IMG/VR virus record: IMGVR_UViG_3300047478_000058 | Span: 1-35,437 of that record | Length of the DNA stretch: 35,437 nt | Strand: one strand, 5' to 3' | Origin: a virus | In this document: piece after piece, positions 7,776 to 14,276 of the stretch | How the letters are laid out: every line of letters begins with the position of its first letter | How positions within the stretch are numbered: position 1 is the stretch's first letter | Made by a program: the position numbers and the translations under genes | Notes under the pieces: model-generated | What the model was told of the DNA's origin: nothing | What the model saw: only the letters and a program-made list of their open reading frames with translations | Databases searched by the model: none

Positions 7776-7964
7776 TTACTCCATTATCTCTGCAATAGTT
7801 GGAATATCTATCCAATCAGCCCCGCCATTACCTTTATCATCTGTCCAGTAAAATAATCCTTGTAGTATTAACCCAAAAAGTTGTCCTCCTGGTAAATATT
7901 TTTGACAAAGCCTATATTGTTTTGGGTTTAAATCCATTGTTTTTCTTACTATATCTTTAGTCAT
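7776..7964 (-). CDS. Small hypothetical protein (62 aa)
   Basis: A 62-residue protein without a recognised domain, overlapping the upstream gene as ATGA and followed 2 bases later by the next start. AGGAG lies 11 bases before the ATG, a slightly long spacing, so coupling from the upstream gene is likely. It begins with the same MTKD codons as the genes on either side. Function unknown. Confidence 0.65.
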   Translation of the reverse strand: MTKDIVRKTMDLNPKQYRLCQKYLPGGQLFGLILQGLFYWTDDKGNGGADWIDIPTIAEIME

Positions 7965-8092
7965 TGCGGTCTATTCTCCTCGTCAAATGTCATGTCACCA
8001 TGTGGTATGTCATCATGCACAATCAACCCATCTTCATCTGCCTCAATAAAGCGTTGGCATATCACACACCAATATCCGTTGTCTTTAGTCAT
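7961..8092 (-). CDS. Zinc-ribbon-like microprotein (43 aa)
   Basis: A 43-residue gene linked by ATGA overlaps to both neighbours (8092 start inside the nuclease stop, 7961 stop inside the next start). It carries a CVIC pair at residues 9-12 followed by an acidic stretch ending HDDIPHGDMTFDEEN, a pattern I recognise from small phage proteins with a single Cys-x2-Cys and downstream His residues that may bind zinc. Translation coupling and the unbroken chain of overlaps support it despite the length. Role unknown. Confidence 0.7.
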   Translation of the reverse strand: MTKDNGYWCVICQRFIEADEDGLIVHDDIPHGDMTFDEENRPQ

Positions 8093-8394
8093 TTTTTCAC
8101 CACCAGCATATCGTTTTCAATAAAATACTTCATTGTCATTCTGTAAGCTAATTCAAACATATCTTTACGGTCTTGCTTGTTTAAGGCCATGCCATTGTCT
8201 AACTCAAAGTGGCATCTTGCACACATAGCGGCAACCATAGCATCGCTGGCCTTAATTCCTGTGCCCTTACCATCACGCAACTGGTTTGAATGAGCAGCGC
8301 ATACTGTCCCATCCATTGCACCGCATGACTGACATGGTATGTCACGGCACAGTTCAAGTAAAGATTTATTCCGATAATTAGGCACTATACTCAC
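8089..8394 (-). CDS. YbcO/DUF1364-like HNH-type nuclease
   Basis: A 101-residue protein with the DUF1364 pattern of E. coli prophage YbcO: CQSCG near residue 21, CAAHSNQ near 32-38, then CARCH near 58-62 and an acidic C-terminal helix. These Cys/His residues form a zinc-bound HNH-like nuclease fold thought to act in phage recombination. The start is GTG at 8394, the only start before the first Cys pair, overlapping the upstream gene by 17 bases. It fits with NinB and RusA in the same operon as a recombination set. Confidence 0.85.
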   Translation of the reverse strand: MSIVPNYRNKSLLELCRDIPCQSCGAMDGTVCAAHSNQLRDGKGTGIKASDAMVAAMCARCHFELDNGMALNKQDRKDMFELAYRMTMKYFIENDMLVVKK

Positions 8395-8869
8395 CGCTTA
8401 AACTAGATTGAAAGTTTCCCCTGTATTTTGAGCCATCTTTCTTAGGTATAACCCAGTGGTCTGTTTCTAATTCTTTGTGCGACCTAATTATATTAGGGCT
8501 TATACGGCCTTCGTATATAGCATCTCTTAGCTCTTGATGTATGCCTGGGTAATTAGCGTCAAAGTATGCTCTTTTTAAGTTTGTTAAATCTTTACATTGC
8601 TTAGGCCATGGGAAGTTATCTTTTTCTGTGGTGTGATACAGTTTTGACCTAGCTCTGCCTTCTGATATAAATTCAGACCACAAATAGCCTTGAGCTTCAA
8701 GATGTTTACAGTATTCCGTAATAATAGCTGGCGTTAAATTCATTTTTATAGCAAGATTTACTGCAATAGATGGCTCATCTTTTAAATGTAAATACACTAC
8801 CGCCAGGTTTAAAGCTCTGCTTTCTTCTTTAAGTTTATGAGCTTTTTCTAAATTGTTTGGGTTTGCCAT
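8378..8869 (-). CDS. Hypothetical protein with possible winged-helix N-terminus
   Basis: A 163-residue protein. Residues 20-65 (helical, with NLTPAIITEYCKHLEAQGYL) read like a winged helix-turn-helix that recognises DNA, so a regulatory or replication accessory role is possible. The C-terminal half is charged and unrecognised. An AGGA ribosome site lies 6 bases before the ATG, which follows the NinB stop by 2 bases. Function is unassigned. Confidence 0.7.
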   Translation of the reverse strand: MANPNNLEKAHKLKEESRALNLAVVYLHLKDEPSIAVNLAIKMNLTPAIITEYCKHLEAQGYLWSEFISEGRARSKLYHTTEKDNFPWPKQCKDLTNLKRAYFDANYPGIHQELRDAIYEGRISPNIIRSHKELETDHWVIPKKDGSKYRGNFQSSLSGEYSA

Positions 8870-8871
8870 AA

Positions 8872-9195
8872 TTAGTCCTGTAAATAAACACCACGCACAG
8901 CGCAGTATCGTTCAACTTCATTCATAAAGTTATTAAGTTCTTCTACGCTTAAATCAGCAGTAGATTTCAGAGCGTATATTGTTTGGCCATCAGGTGCTGC
9001 AAATTCATTGTAGCCCAAAAAATAATGTTTGCACATCGTTTTCCACCATTGGTTTGGATGGTATAAATCATCTTTACCTTTAAGACCTTCAGCCATTAAT
9101 TGAAACAATTTATGAAGCCTTGAATTTTGTGGCAATGACCGTCTTTGACTTTGACCGCATGACGGACAAACTTTGGGTTGGCTCTTCTGCAACAT
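8872..9195 (-). CDS. ninB: NinB-family recombination protein
   Basis: A 107-residue protein of the NinB family of lambdoid phages, which bind single-stranded DNA and support recombination. The hallmark RSLPQN is at residues 19-24, followed by a WWKTMCKHYF segment and the family's closing STADLS ... Val-Glu-Arg-Tyr ... ARGVYL-like pattern. A CPSC pair at 10-13 gives a small Cys knuckle at the N-terminus. I chose the ATG at 9195 because GGAGG sits 9 bases upstream; a longer frame to 9267 lacks such a site. The gene overlaps its upstream neighbour by 86 bases in another frame. Confidence 0.85.
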   Translation of the reverse strand: MLQKSQPKVCPSCGQSQRRSLPQNSRLHKLFQLMAEGLKGKDDLYHPNQWWKTMCKHYFLGYNEFAAPDGQTIYALKSTADLSVEELNNFMNEVERYCAVRGVYLQD

Positions 9196-9340
9196 ATAGT
9201 GTTGCCTCCTTGTAATTTGAGTCTTCGTATTCTTGTTTCCAGCCTTTACCAACATAAACTTTTCCATCGTTGGTTACTACTTTCCACTCTTCGGCATTAT
9301 TGCCAAACTCTTTGTAATATGTTGTGTCTTTAAAACTCAT
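9110..9340 (-). CDS. Small hypothetical protein overlapping ninB
   Basis: A 76-residue protein starting at ATG 9340, which overlaps the helicase stop as ATGA and has AAGGAA upstream. The first 55 residues are balanced and acidic with many Tyr and Lys (for example KVYVGKGW), while the last 28 are Ser/Lys-rich and lie entirely within the start of ninB. The conserved core is probably the N-terminal part, with the tail drifting where the genes overlap. No recognised domain. Confidence 0.65.
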   Translation of the reverse strand: MSFKDTTYYKEFGNNAEEWKVVTNDGKVYVGKGWKQEYEDSNYKEATLYVAEEPTQSLSVMRSKSKTVIATKFKAS

Positions 9341-10317
9341 GATTTTTCCTTAAAGTTTAACTGCCAAACCTTTTCATGCTGGCTGGCCTTGTATCGCATA
9401 GACGGTGCATCAAACCACAATGCTATCTCGCCTTCCCATTCACCGTGACGCTGCTTATCACATATCAGCAAACAATCAGGTGCGTTTAACTCTTCCTCTT
9501 TAGCCTTACCACTACGCACCGACTTCTCTTTACGCTTGTTACGCCATACAGTCATAACATTATCTACCTGGTTAGTTATGTCAGCAGAGCCAGCCACATC
9601 CATCTTGTTAGGTGGGCTAAACTCATCCTCACCCTTACGGCTGTGTGCAATCAAATGCACATGAACATTTAAATCCCTTGCTGCTGCACATAGCTTATCC
9701 AAAAACTCTTTCTGTGCGTTCATGTCATCAGACCTTACGCCACACTTCATTAAGCTGTCAATCACAAAATGCTGCACACCTAGCGTTTCAGCCACATAAT
9801 ACAGAACTGCAATTACTCGTTCACCGTTTACAGTGCCTTGCTGGTCATACATCCATAACCTGTCGTTAAGAAAGGTAAAGTATTCACCAATAAACTTTTC
9901 TGTCGGCTTCTCTGTCCCTGTGGCTTGTCTAGTCATACGCTGTAAGGTTGAGTATGGGTGCATCTCAAACGAAGCCACACAGACCTTAAAGTCTTGTTGC
10001 ACGATAGAGTTAATCACTTGGCCAACTAGCTGGCTCTTACCATGTCCGTTAATACCCGACCACAAGCTAACCTCACCTAAACGCAACCTAAACTGGTCAA
10101 AGGTCTTTTCCCACGGCAACTTGACACCTTGCATTTGCTCGTCTTTATAGAAGTAGTCTATAACCTCAGCTTGATACTGACTAGCGTTCTTAACATTAGC
10201 CTTGTCTTCCTCTCTAGCTTTCATAAAGCCTTCAAAGTCAATCTTAGGCAACATCATGCCAGCTCGTTTGCGTCTAGCTTCGTCTAAAGCTGTAGCGCCT
10301 CTCTCTAAGTTACTCAT
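9337..10317 (-). CDS. DnaB-like replicative helicase (RecA-fold ATPase)
   Basis: A 326-residue protein with a single RecA-like ATPase core. Walker A GINGHGKS is at residues 88-95, Walker B FVIDS at 184-188, and a HLIAHSRK sensor-like segment at 221-228. This is the DnaB C-terminal/T7 gp4 helicase type, which unwinds the fork on single-stranded DNA. It lacks the DnaB N-terminal domain; residues 1-65 are charged and helical. It overlaps the separate primase zinc-domain gene by 8 bases, so the two may work together like the fused primase-helicases of T7. It is the core replication enzyme of the phage; no DNA polymerase is encoded. Confidence 0.9.
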   Translation of the reverse strand: MSNLERGATALDEARRKRAGMMLPKIDFEGFMKAREEDKANVKNASQYQAEVIDYFYKDEQMQGVKLPWEKTFDQFRLRLGEVSLWSGINGHGKSQLVGQVINSIVQQDFKVCVASFEMHPYSTLQRMTRQATGTEKPTEKFIGEYFTFLNDRLWMYDQQGTVNGERVIAVLYYVAETLGVQHFVIDSLMKCGVRSDDMNAQKEFLDKLCAAARDLNVHVHLIAHSRKGEDEFSPPNKMDVAGSADITNQVDNVMTVWRNKRKEKSVRSGKAKEEELNAPDCLLICDKQRHGEWEGEIALWFDAPSMRYKASQHEKVWQLNFKEKS

Positions 10318-10717
10318 AATCTACCGCCTCTCTAATTCTTTCGTAAGCTAACTGTAAACGCTGCAAGTCAGTTTCGTCAAGCGGTTTATTTTTCTTTAGC
10401 TCAAACGCAGCTAGGAGAACGATTTGCGACTCAAATTTAATGGCTTGCAATATGTCTGTGGCGTAAAACTTCTTACGAACTGGCGCTTTGTGGTGAACTA
10501 CCTCATCAGGAAATAAGTCAGCTATGTCAACACCTATCGCCCCGACAACATCCACAGCACTGCACCCTGCAAAGCAATGCAATAGTATGTGGCCGTCTGC
10601 TTCCTCTTTAATGGATAGGCTAGGGCTTCTGTCATCATGTGCGGGGCAACACGCTAGATAGGAGTTGCGACCAGTAGACTTAACCTTGTTTAAGCGACCT
10701 AATAGATTGTTTATCAT
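10310..10717 (-). CDS. Stand-alone primase zinc-finger (CHC2-type) protein
   Basis: A 135-residue protein whose residues 20-70 match the CHC2-like zinc finger at the N-terminus of phage TOPRIM primases: CPAH at 24-27, DRSPSLSI, then LLHCFAGC with Cys48 and Cys52. The rest (70-135) is a short helical tail. No TOPRIM or primase catalytic domain follows in this frame or nearby, so it is either a truncated primase or a DNA-template-recognition subunit. It lies between the initiator (ATGA overlap) and the helicase (8-base overlap), supporting a role in replication. Confidence 0.82.
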   Translation of the reverse strand: MINNLLGRLNKVKSTGRNSYLACCPAHDDRSPSLSIKEEADGHILLHCFAGCSAVDVVGAIGVDIADLFPDEVVHHKAPVRKKFYATDILQAIKFESQIVLLAAFELKKNKPLDETDLQRLQLAYERIREAVDYE

Positions 10718-11430
10718 ATAGCCCCCTCAAATATCTCATTAGGGTTAGGTGTTACATCAGCAACTCGCTTAATCCAGTTAAGCATAAACTTGTTGTAGTC
10801 TGTCTTTAACCTTTGGCTAGGCTTCTGCTTAATCCATGCACCAGCTTTGTCAAACTCTTTCAAAATATCCACATAAGGAAAATCAACCTCTGCTTTCTCT
10901 AGGAAAACCTGGTAATTAACCCATCCATAACCTAATTCATAAGAAAGCTTATTGGTCGTGTTCTTAGGTCTTTTGTCTTCTAATCTGTTCTCTTCTATTC
11001 TCTTCTCTTCTGCCGTGATGAAATCTGACGGCGTCATGATAGCGTCATGACGGTTAGTGTCTAATGCCGTATCATACTGTTGCTTAATGTCTTGTATTAG
11101 GTGCCTCATCTTGGGATTGCTAGTGGCCGAACTCATTAAACGCTTGGCTACTTTCAGGCAGGTAATCTTGTTTTCTTCATTCTCAAACAGACCTAAGGTG
11201 ATAAAACGCTTCATCATCTCTTCAACTTTCTGTGGTGTTGAGTTAGTGTTGCGAGCTATTACCCTGGCATCATGCTTTAACTCAAAGGTAATGTTGTCTG
11301 CCGATGTCTTCCCTACAATCAACTCTATGCAATACCAATATAAGCCATAACCTTCTAATCCGTAATCAAGCAAGACCTCTTGTAGCTTTTCGTCTAAGTT
11401 TGCATTACTGTCGTGTCTAAACCATTCCAT
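10714..11430 (-). CDS. DUF4373-type replication initiation protein
   Basis: A 238-residue protein opening with MEWFRHDSNANLDEKLQEVL, the N-terminal pattern of DUF4373 (Lin1244/Lin1753-like), a winged-helix domain found in phage replication initiators. Residues 40-110 continue that domain, and residues 150-238 contain a Trp/Lys-rich tail as seen in primosomal proteins. The start at 11430 has GGAG 7 bases upstream, directly after the terminator U-tract; a longer frame to 11508 would run through the hairpin and is unlikely. It is the first gene of the leftward early operon. Confidence 0.85.
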   Translation of the reverse strand: MEWFRHDSNANLDEKLQEVLLDYGLEGYGLYWYCIELIVGKTSADNITFELKHDARVIARNTNSTPQKVEEMMKRFITLGLFENEENKITCLKVAKRLMSSATSNPKMRHLIQDIKQQYDTALDTNRHDAIMTPSDFITAEEKRIEENRLEDKRPKNTTNKLSYELGYGWVNYQVFLEKAEVDFPYVDILKEFDKAGAWIKQKPSQRLKTDYNKFMLNWIKRVADVTPNPNEIFEGAI

Positions 11431-11441
11431 TTGTTTGCTCC

Positions 11442-11490
11442 AAAAAAAAGGGCTGCTAGATAGGTGGGACAAGCACCTAAATAACAACCC
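11442..11490 (-). terminator. Intrinsic terminator in the leader of the replication operon
   Basis: In minus-strand RNA two 17-base arms (11490-11474 and 11466-11450) pair at 15 positions, two of them G-U, around a 7-base loop, followed by eight U residues (11449-11442) and at once the GGAG of the first gene. The G-U pairs become C-A mismatches in plus-strand RNA, so it is built for leftward transcription. It lies between promoter and first gene, so it can act as an attenuator. Confidence 0.85.
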
Positions 11491-11554
11491 TGATACCAGA
11501 GGCATCAATAATCACGACTTCTTGTCCAAGCCATTATTCATACCACTAACCATC

Positions 11555-11583
11555 ATGCTACCACAAATGGCATTAAAAGTCAA
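11555..11583 (-). promoter_or_regulatory. Leftward early promoter
   Basis: On the minus strand TTGACT (11583-11578), a 17-base spacer and TAGCAT (11560-11555). The -35 matches five of six consensus bases and the -10 four of six. It would drive the replication operon, with a leader of roughly 115 bases that contains the terminator at 11442-11490. Confidence 0.7.
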
Positions 11584-11627
11584 GGTATATATGTTTTAAA
11601 TAATTATAAAATAATTGCAAATAATGC

Positions 11628-11655
11628 TTGACAGCTTCCAAGACTGGAATATAAT
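11628..11655 (+). promoter_or_regulatory. Rightward early promoter, perfect consensus
   Basis: TTGACA (11628-11633), 16-base spacer, TATAAT (11650-11655), both hexamers perfect. AGGAG at 11676-11680 and ATG at 11687 follow. This should be a very strong, host sigma-70-dependent promoter for the rightward early operon, back to back with the leftward promoter. No obvious operator repeats are seen between the two. Confidence 0.88.
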
Positions 11656-11686
11656 GGACACATCAACAACGCAATAGGAGATAAAA

Positions 11687-12022
11687 ATGGACTACAACAC
11701 AGACTGGTATCCAGGTTGCACCAACGACCCAGATTGGCAAGACCGTGATAATCATTATGATAACCATGAAGAGCGTGTGTATGACCGTGTTACTGAAACA
11801 TTACAGCTACCAGCTAACGATGTATTTGCAACAGTGTTAGATTACGCTGACGAAACAAAAATAGCAGAAACATTAAAAGCAATGATTATTGCATACGACA
11901 ATTCTGTTAATGCAAGTAAAAAAATAAACCGTGAGCAAAGTGAGCAAGATTTTATTGTGTTTGCTAAATCATTTGCTCGTGTATGTATAACTGGTATTGA
12001 AAGTGAGGCTAAAAATGACTGA
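11687..12022 (+). CDS. First rightward early protein (111 aa, unknown)
   Basis: The first gene after the consensus promoter, with AGGAG 6 bases before its ATG. The 111-residue product is acidic with a Trp/Asp/Tyr-rich N-terminus (residues 1-30) and a helical C-terminal half. It has no membrane segment and no recognised domain. As the first protein made after infection it could be a host-takeover factor, but that is only inferred from position. It overlaps the next gene by 8 bases. Confidence 0.78.
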   Translation: MDYNTDWYPGCTNDPDWQDRDNHYDNHEERVYDRVTETLQLPANDVFATVLDYADETKIAETLKAMIIAYDNSVNASKKINREQSEQDFIVFAKSFARVCITGIESEAKND

Positions 12023-12131
12023 TTACAAAAATTACAAACCTAAAACAGACTTAACACCATGGATAGAAGGCATTTGCTTTGTGTGTGCTGTTTTATTGTT
12101 AGCGTTTACTTACTTATTATTGGTGGTTTAA
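12015..12131 (+). CDS. 38-residue early membrane protein
   Basis: A short gene with GAGG 6 bases upstream of ATG 12015, overlapping the previous gene by 8 bases and ending 1 base before the next start. The product has a charged N-terminus of about 15 residues and one hydrophobic helix to the end (about residues 17-38). A small early inner-membrane protein of unknown role. Confidence 0.68.
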   Translation: MTDYKNYKPKTDLTPWIEGICFVCAVLLLAFTYLLLVV

Positions 12132-12132
12132 T

Positions 12133-12417
12133 ATGACTGTTAAACACAAATGGCACAAAGAAATTAAAGCGTGGGCTGAAGGTGCAGAAATTGAATATAA
12201 ATCTGACAATATTTGGTTAGATATAAGTCACCCAGCTTGGAACGCTAAAAATGCAGAATACCGAATTAAACCGCAATTTAAAAACACACAATATTTATAT
12301 GCTTATAGAAAAAGTAATAACGAAGTTGAATTAGATTTTGAATTTATTGAAAAAAATGAATTAGATGATGATTATCAATACATAGGCAAAATTAAATTGG
12401 AGGTTGATGATGTGTGA
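12133..12417 (+). CDS. Small conserved-type phage protein (94 aa)
   Basis: A 94-residue protein with the pattern of a widespread phage family: an N-terminal HKEIKAWAEGAEIEYKS segment, a Trp-x2-Asp turn (IWLDISHPAW) and a closing AEYRIKP at about residues 40-46, followed by an acidic tail. Members are common in early regions of tailed phages and have no settled function. Start ATG follows the upstream stop by 1 base. Its end overlaps the next possible gene by 8 bases. Confidence 0.75.
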   Translation: MTVKHKWHKEIKAWAEGAEIEYKSDNIWLDISHPAWNAKNAEYRIKPQFKNTQYLYAYRKSNNEVELDFEFIEKNELDDDYQYIGKIKLEVDDV

Positions 12418-12598
12418 ACAACAGAGATATCAATCGGAAGTGATGGACGAGTTACAAATGCAAGAGTATAATACCAACTTTGGAACAACAGGAGAAAGTA
12501 GTGTCAATTTACACAGTAGAAGAAATAGCAACGCAGATGGGCAAATCAGGTCGCTGGGTGAGGTATTTATGCTCACACGGCAAACTAAAAGCAGTTAA
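12410..12598 (+). CDS. Uncertain ORF upstream of and overlapping the HTH gene
   Basis: A 62-residue frame starting at ATG 12410 with GGAGG 6 bases upstream, so initiation looks real. The first 30 residues are Gln/Glu-rich and plausible; from 12501 on it overlaps the HTH gene in another frame and becomes Ser/Arg/Asn-rich, as a shadow would. It may be a genuine short protein with an overlapping tail, or a leader that couples translation to the HTH gene. Confidence 0.4.
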   Translation: MCEQQRYQSEVMDELQMQEYNTNFGTTGESSVNLHSRRNSNADGQIRSLGEVFMLTRQTKSS

Positions 12599-12638
12599 AA
12601 AAGGCCATTCTTGGGTCATATTGGAGGCATGGAAATGA
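12501..12638 (+). CDS. Excisionase-like helix-turn-helix protein (45 aa, GTG start)
   Basis: A 45-residue protein beginning at GTG 12501 with GGAG 6 bases upstream. The sequence YTVEEIATQMGKSGRWVRYL, then a GKLKAVKKGHSWVI wing, is the classic HTH_17/MerR-type excisionase fold, covering the whole chain. Such proteins bind DNA as small regulators or recombination directionality factors. No integrase is present, so regulation is likelier. It overlaps the next gene as ATGA. This is the only clear DNA-binding regulator in the rightward operon. Confidence 0.8.
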   Translation: MSIYTVEEIATQMGKSGRWVRYLCSHGKLKAVKKGHSWVILEAWK

Positions 12639-12865
12639 TTACACATTTAAACTTGGAAGCTGGCGTCACATTAGAAGTAGAATACGATTACGAACAACCA
12701 ACCTACGCTTACTTTGGCGATTTGGAAGCTTTAACAGAACCACGGGCAGAGTCTAAATCAGCTTTGTATTTAGGCATTGATGTATTGCCATTGATTCGTG
12801 CATTAGGCTTGTATAACGAACTTAACTTGATTCTAGTGGCAAACATGGAGGCTATTGACGAATGA
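12635..12865 (+). CDS. Small acidic hypothetical protein (76 aa)
   Basis: A 76-residue acidic protein. ATG 12635 is chosen because GGAGG lies 7-8 bases upstream and the start overlaps the HTH stop as ATGA. It ends inside the start of the annealing-protein gene (ATGA). It has alternating beta-like segments and no recognised domain. Neighbours suggest a recombination or early role. Confidence 0.68.
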   Translation: MITHLNLEAGVTLEVEYDYEQPTYAYFGDLEALTEPRAESKSALYLGIDVLPLIRALGLYNELNLILVANMEAIDE

Positions 12866-13452
12866 ACTACTCATCCTTAAGAAAGGTTAATGTCAACGAG
12901 CATATTGAAAAGAAAAATGGCTTGTCATATCTTTCATGGGCTTGGGCTGTTGACACTCTATTGCAGAATGATTCTGCAGCAACATGGACTTATGGTGAAC
13001 CAGTAAAGTTTGGCGAAACCTTGATGGTGTTTTGTACAGTAACAGCTTTTGGCAAAAACATGACTGCACAATTGCCTGTAATGGATTATCGCAATAAAGC
13101 TATACCTAACCCTGACGCTATGAGCGTTAATACAGCAATGCAACGCTGTTTAGCAAAAGCAATAGCACTTCATGGACTAGGGCTTTACATTTATGCTGGT
13201 GAAGATTTGCCAGAGGAAGATTCTGCAAAAAAGCCTGAAACGCCAGAACTTAAAATGCCTCAATTCAGCAAAGAAGAGATGGAGATTTTAGGTGAGATGG
13301 CTGCTCAATTTACCGAATATGTAGCTGCTGAAAAATTTGCTGATGCAAAAGCTTTGGGCGATACATTAGACAACGAACAAAAACTCGCAATGTGGGGTTT
13401 TTTAGATAGTAAGATTAGAACATCATTTAAGAAATATCAAAAAGGGAACTAA
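12862..13452 (+). CDS. DUF1071 (Sak/Rad52-like) single-strand annealing protein
   Basis: A 196-residue protein matching the DUF1071 family: [16 protein letters not shown] near residues 13-28, [13 protein letters not shown], and [33 protein letters not shown] near residues 76-108. This family anneals complementary single strands in phage recombination and repair. The C-terminal 80 residues are acidic and helical, a region that often contacts SSB. The next gene encodes an SSB-like protein, forming a typical annealase-SSB pair. No exonuclease partner of the lambda type is visible. Confidence 0.88.
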   Translation: MNYSSLRKVNVNEHIEKKNGLSYLSWAWAVDTLLQNDSAATWTYGEPVKFGETLMVFCTVTAFGKNMTAQLPVMDYRNKAIPNPDAMSVNTAMQRCLAKAIALHGLGLYIYAGEDLPEEDSAKKPETPELKMPQFSKEEMEILGEMAAQFTEYVAAEKFADAKALGDTLDNEQKLAMWGFLDSKIRTSFKKYQKGN

Positions 13453-13453
13453 C

Positions 13454-13696
13454 ATGGCACAATATGAACAACGAGATAACAGCGGCAGTCTTTTTAAGAA
13501 CAACCGTAAAGAAAAAGATACACACCCTGACTACACAGGTAACTGCATGGTCAACGGCAAAGAGATGCGTATGTCAGCCTGGTTAAAAGAAGGCAAAGCT
13601 GGCAAGTTCTTTAGCTTCTCATTTAGTGAGCCGTATGTTAGTGAGCCAGTTCAAACTAACAAACCTGAAGACATCGAAAGTGACATTCCATTTTAA
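13454..13696 (+). CDS. Miniature SSB-like protein with DIPF tail
   Basis: An 80-residue protein that starts 1 base after the annealing-protein stop. The middle (about residues 25-60: [20 protein letters not shown] ... [10 protein letters not shown]) looks like a short OB-fold strand set found in small phage DNA-binding proteins. It ends ESDIPF, the acidic tip by which bacterial SSB docks its partners. At 80 residues it is less than half of a normal SSB, so it may bind single-stranded DNA weakly or only recruit proteins. Pairing with the annealase supports a recombination role. Confidence 0.72.
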   Translation: MAQYEQRDNSGSLFKNNRKEKDTHPDYTGNCMVNGKEMRMSAWLKEGKAGKFFSFSFSEPYVSEPVQTNKPEDIESDIPF

Positions 13697-13699
13697 GAA

Positions 13700-13715
13700 A
13701 AGGGCGAAAGCCCTT
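13700..13715 (+). other. GNRA-loop hairpin between genes
   Basis: AAGGGC (13700-13705), GAAA loop, GCCCTT (13710-13715): a perfect 6-bp stem capped by a stable GAAA tetraloop, just after the SSB-like stop and before the GGAGG of the next gene. No T-run follows, so it is more likely an RNA stability or processing element than a terminator. Confidence 0.65.
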
Positions 13716-13727
13716 CTAGGAGGCAAT

Positions 13728-13910
13728 ATGTTAAATATCTTACCGTATTATCCATCTGTAGGCATGATTAATGATTTAAGACTACTTTCACCACCTCCAG
13801 AAGGGGTCGTAGAGGCTCGTAGAGAGGCCGTAGAGCTGTTAAAAATTAGAATTGATAGTAAGTATCGTCTGCACCCTGAAAACTTCGTTAAACACATCAA
13901 AATGAGATAA
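13728..13910 (+). CDS. Small hypothetical protein (60 aa)
   Basis: A 60-residue basic, helical protein. The start at 13728 has a strong GGAGG 4 bases upstream; a longer frame reaching back into the SSB-like gene has no ribosome site. It carries a Pro-Pro-Pro-Glu segment at about 22-25. No recognised function. Confidence 0.65.
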   Translation: MLNILPYYPSVGMINDLRLLSPPPEGVVEARREAVELLKIRIDSKYRLHPENFVKHIKMR

Positions 13911-13912
13911 AC

Positions 13913-14119
13913 ATGAAAATAACATTCGAGCTTGACGATAACAATGTAATTGCAGAAGCGCTAGATACGATGGTGGCTTGTCATTTACGCAGCAGTAAAA
14001 CTTCTATTTTAAATTGGGCTTCTAATCACCCAATTGACATGGCTAACGATGCAGAGATTGTAGCTGCCATTGATGTGTTGTTAAGATATTACACGGGTGA
14101 AGACGATGGACAAGCTTGA
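13913..14119 (+). CDS. Small hypothetical protein (68 aa)
   Basis: A 68-residue acidic protein that begins 2 bases after the previous stop with a weak GAGA site. It is mostly helical by composition, with an ITFELDDNNVIAEALD opening. It overlaps the next small gene by 14 bases. No recognised domain. Confidence 0.65.
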   Translation: MKITFELDDNNVIAEALDTMVACHLRSSKTSILNWASNHPIDMANDAEIVAAIDVLLRYYTGEDDGQA

Positions 14120-14276
14120 TGATAGGAATGTAGAGAGTTTTGGCGAAACCGTGCGTAGAATAGTCTTGAGTGTGCCTAATACATCCAACAGTAACTTAGG
14201 CCAGTTAGTTGAGAACATCTACCTGCGGTTTCAAGGAGAAGCTGAACGAGATGCTAGGGAGGCTAGGAACAAATGA
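14106..14276 (+). CDS. Short hypothetical protein (56 aa)
   Basis: A 56-residue frame fitted between two real genes: it starts inside the end of the previous gene and its TGA overlaps the next ATG as ATGA. The product is charged and helical, with an Arg/Glu-rich C-terminus. The ribosome site is weak (GAAGA), so coupled translation is likely. Without this gene there would be a 150-base hole in an otherwise gapless operon. Confidence 0.6.
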   Translation: MDKLDDRNVESFGETVRRIVLSVPNTSNSNLGQLVENIYLRFQGEAERDAREARNK

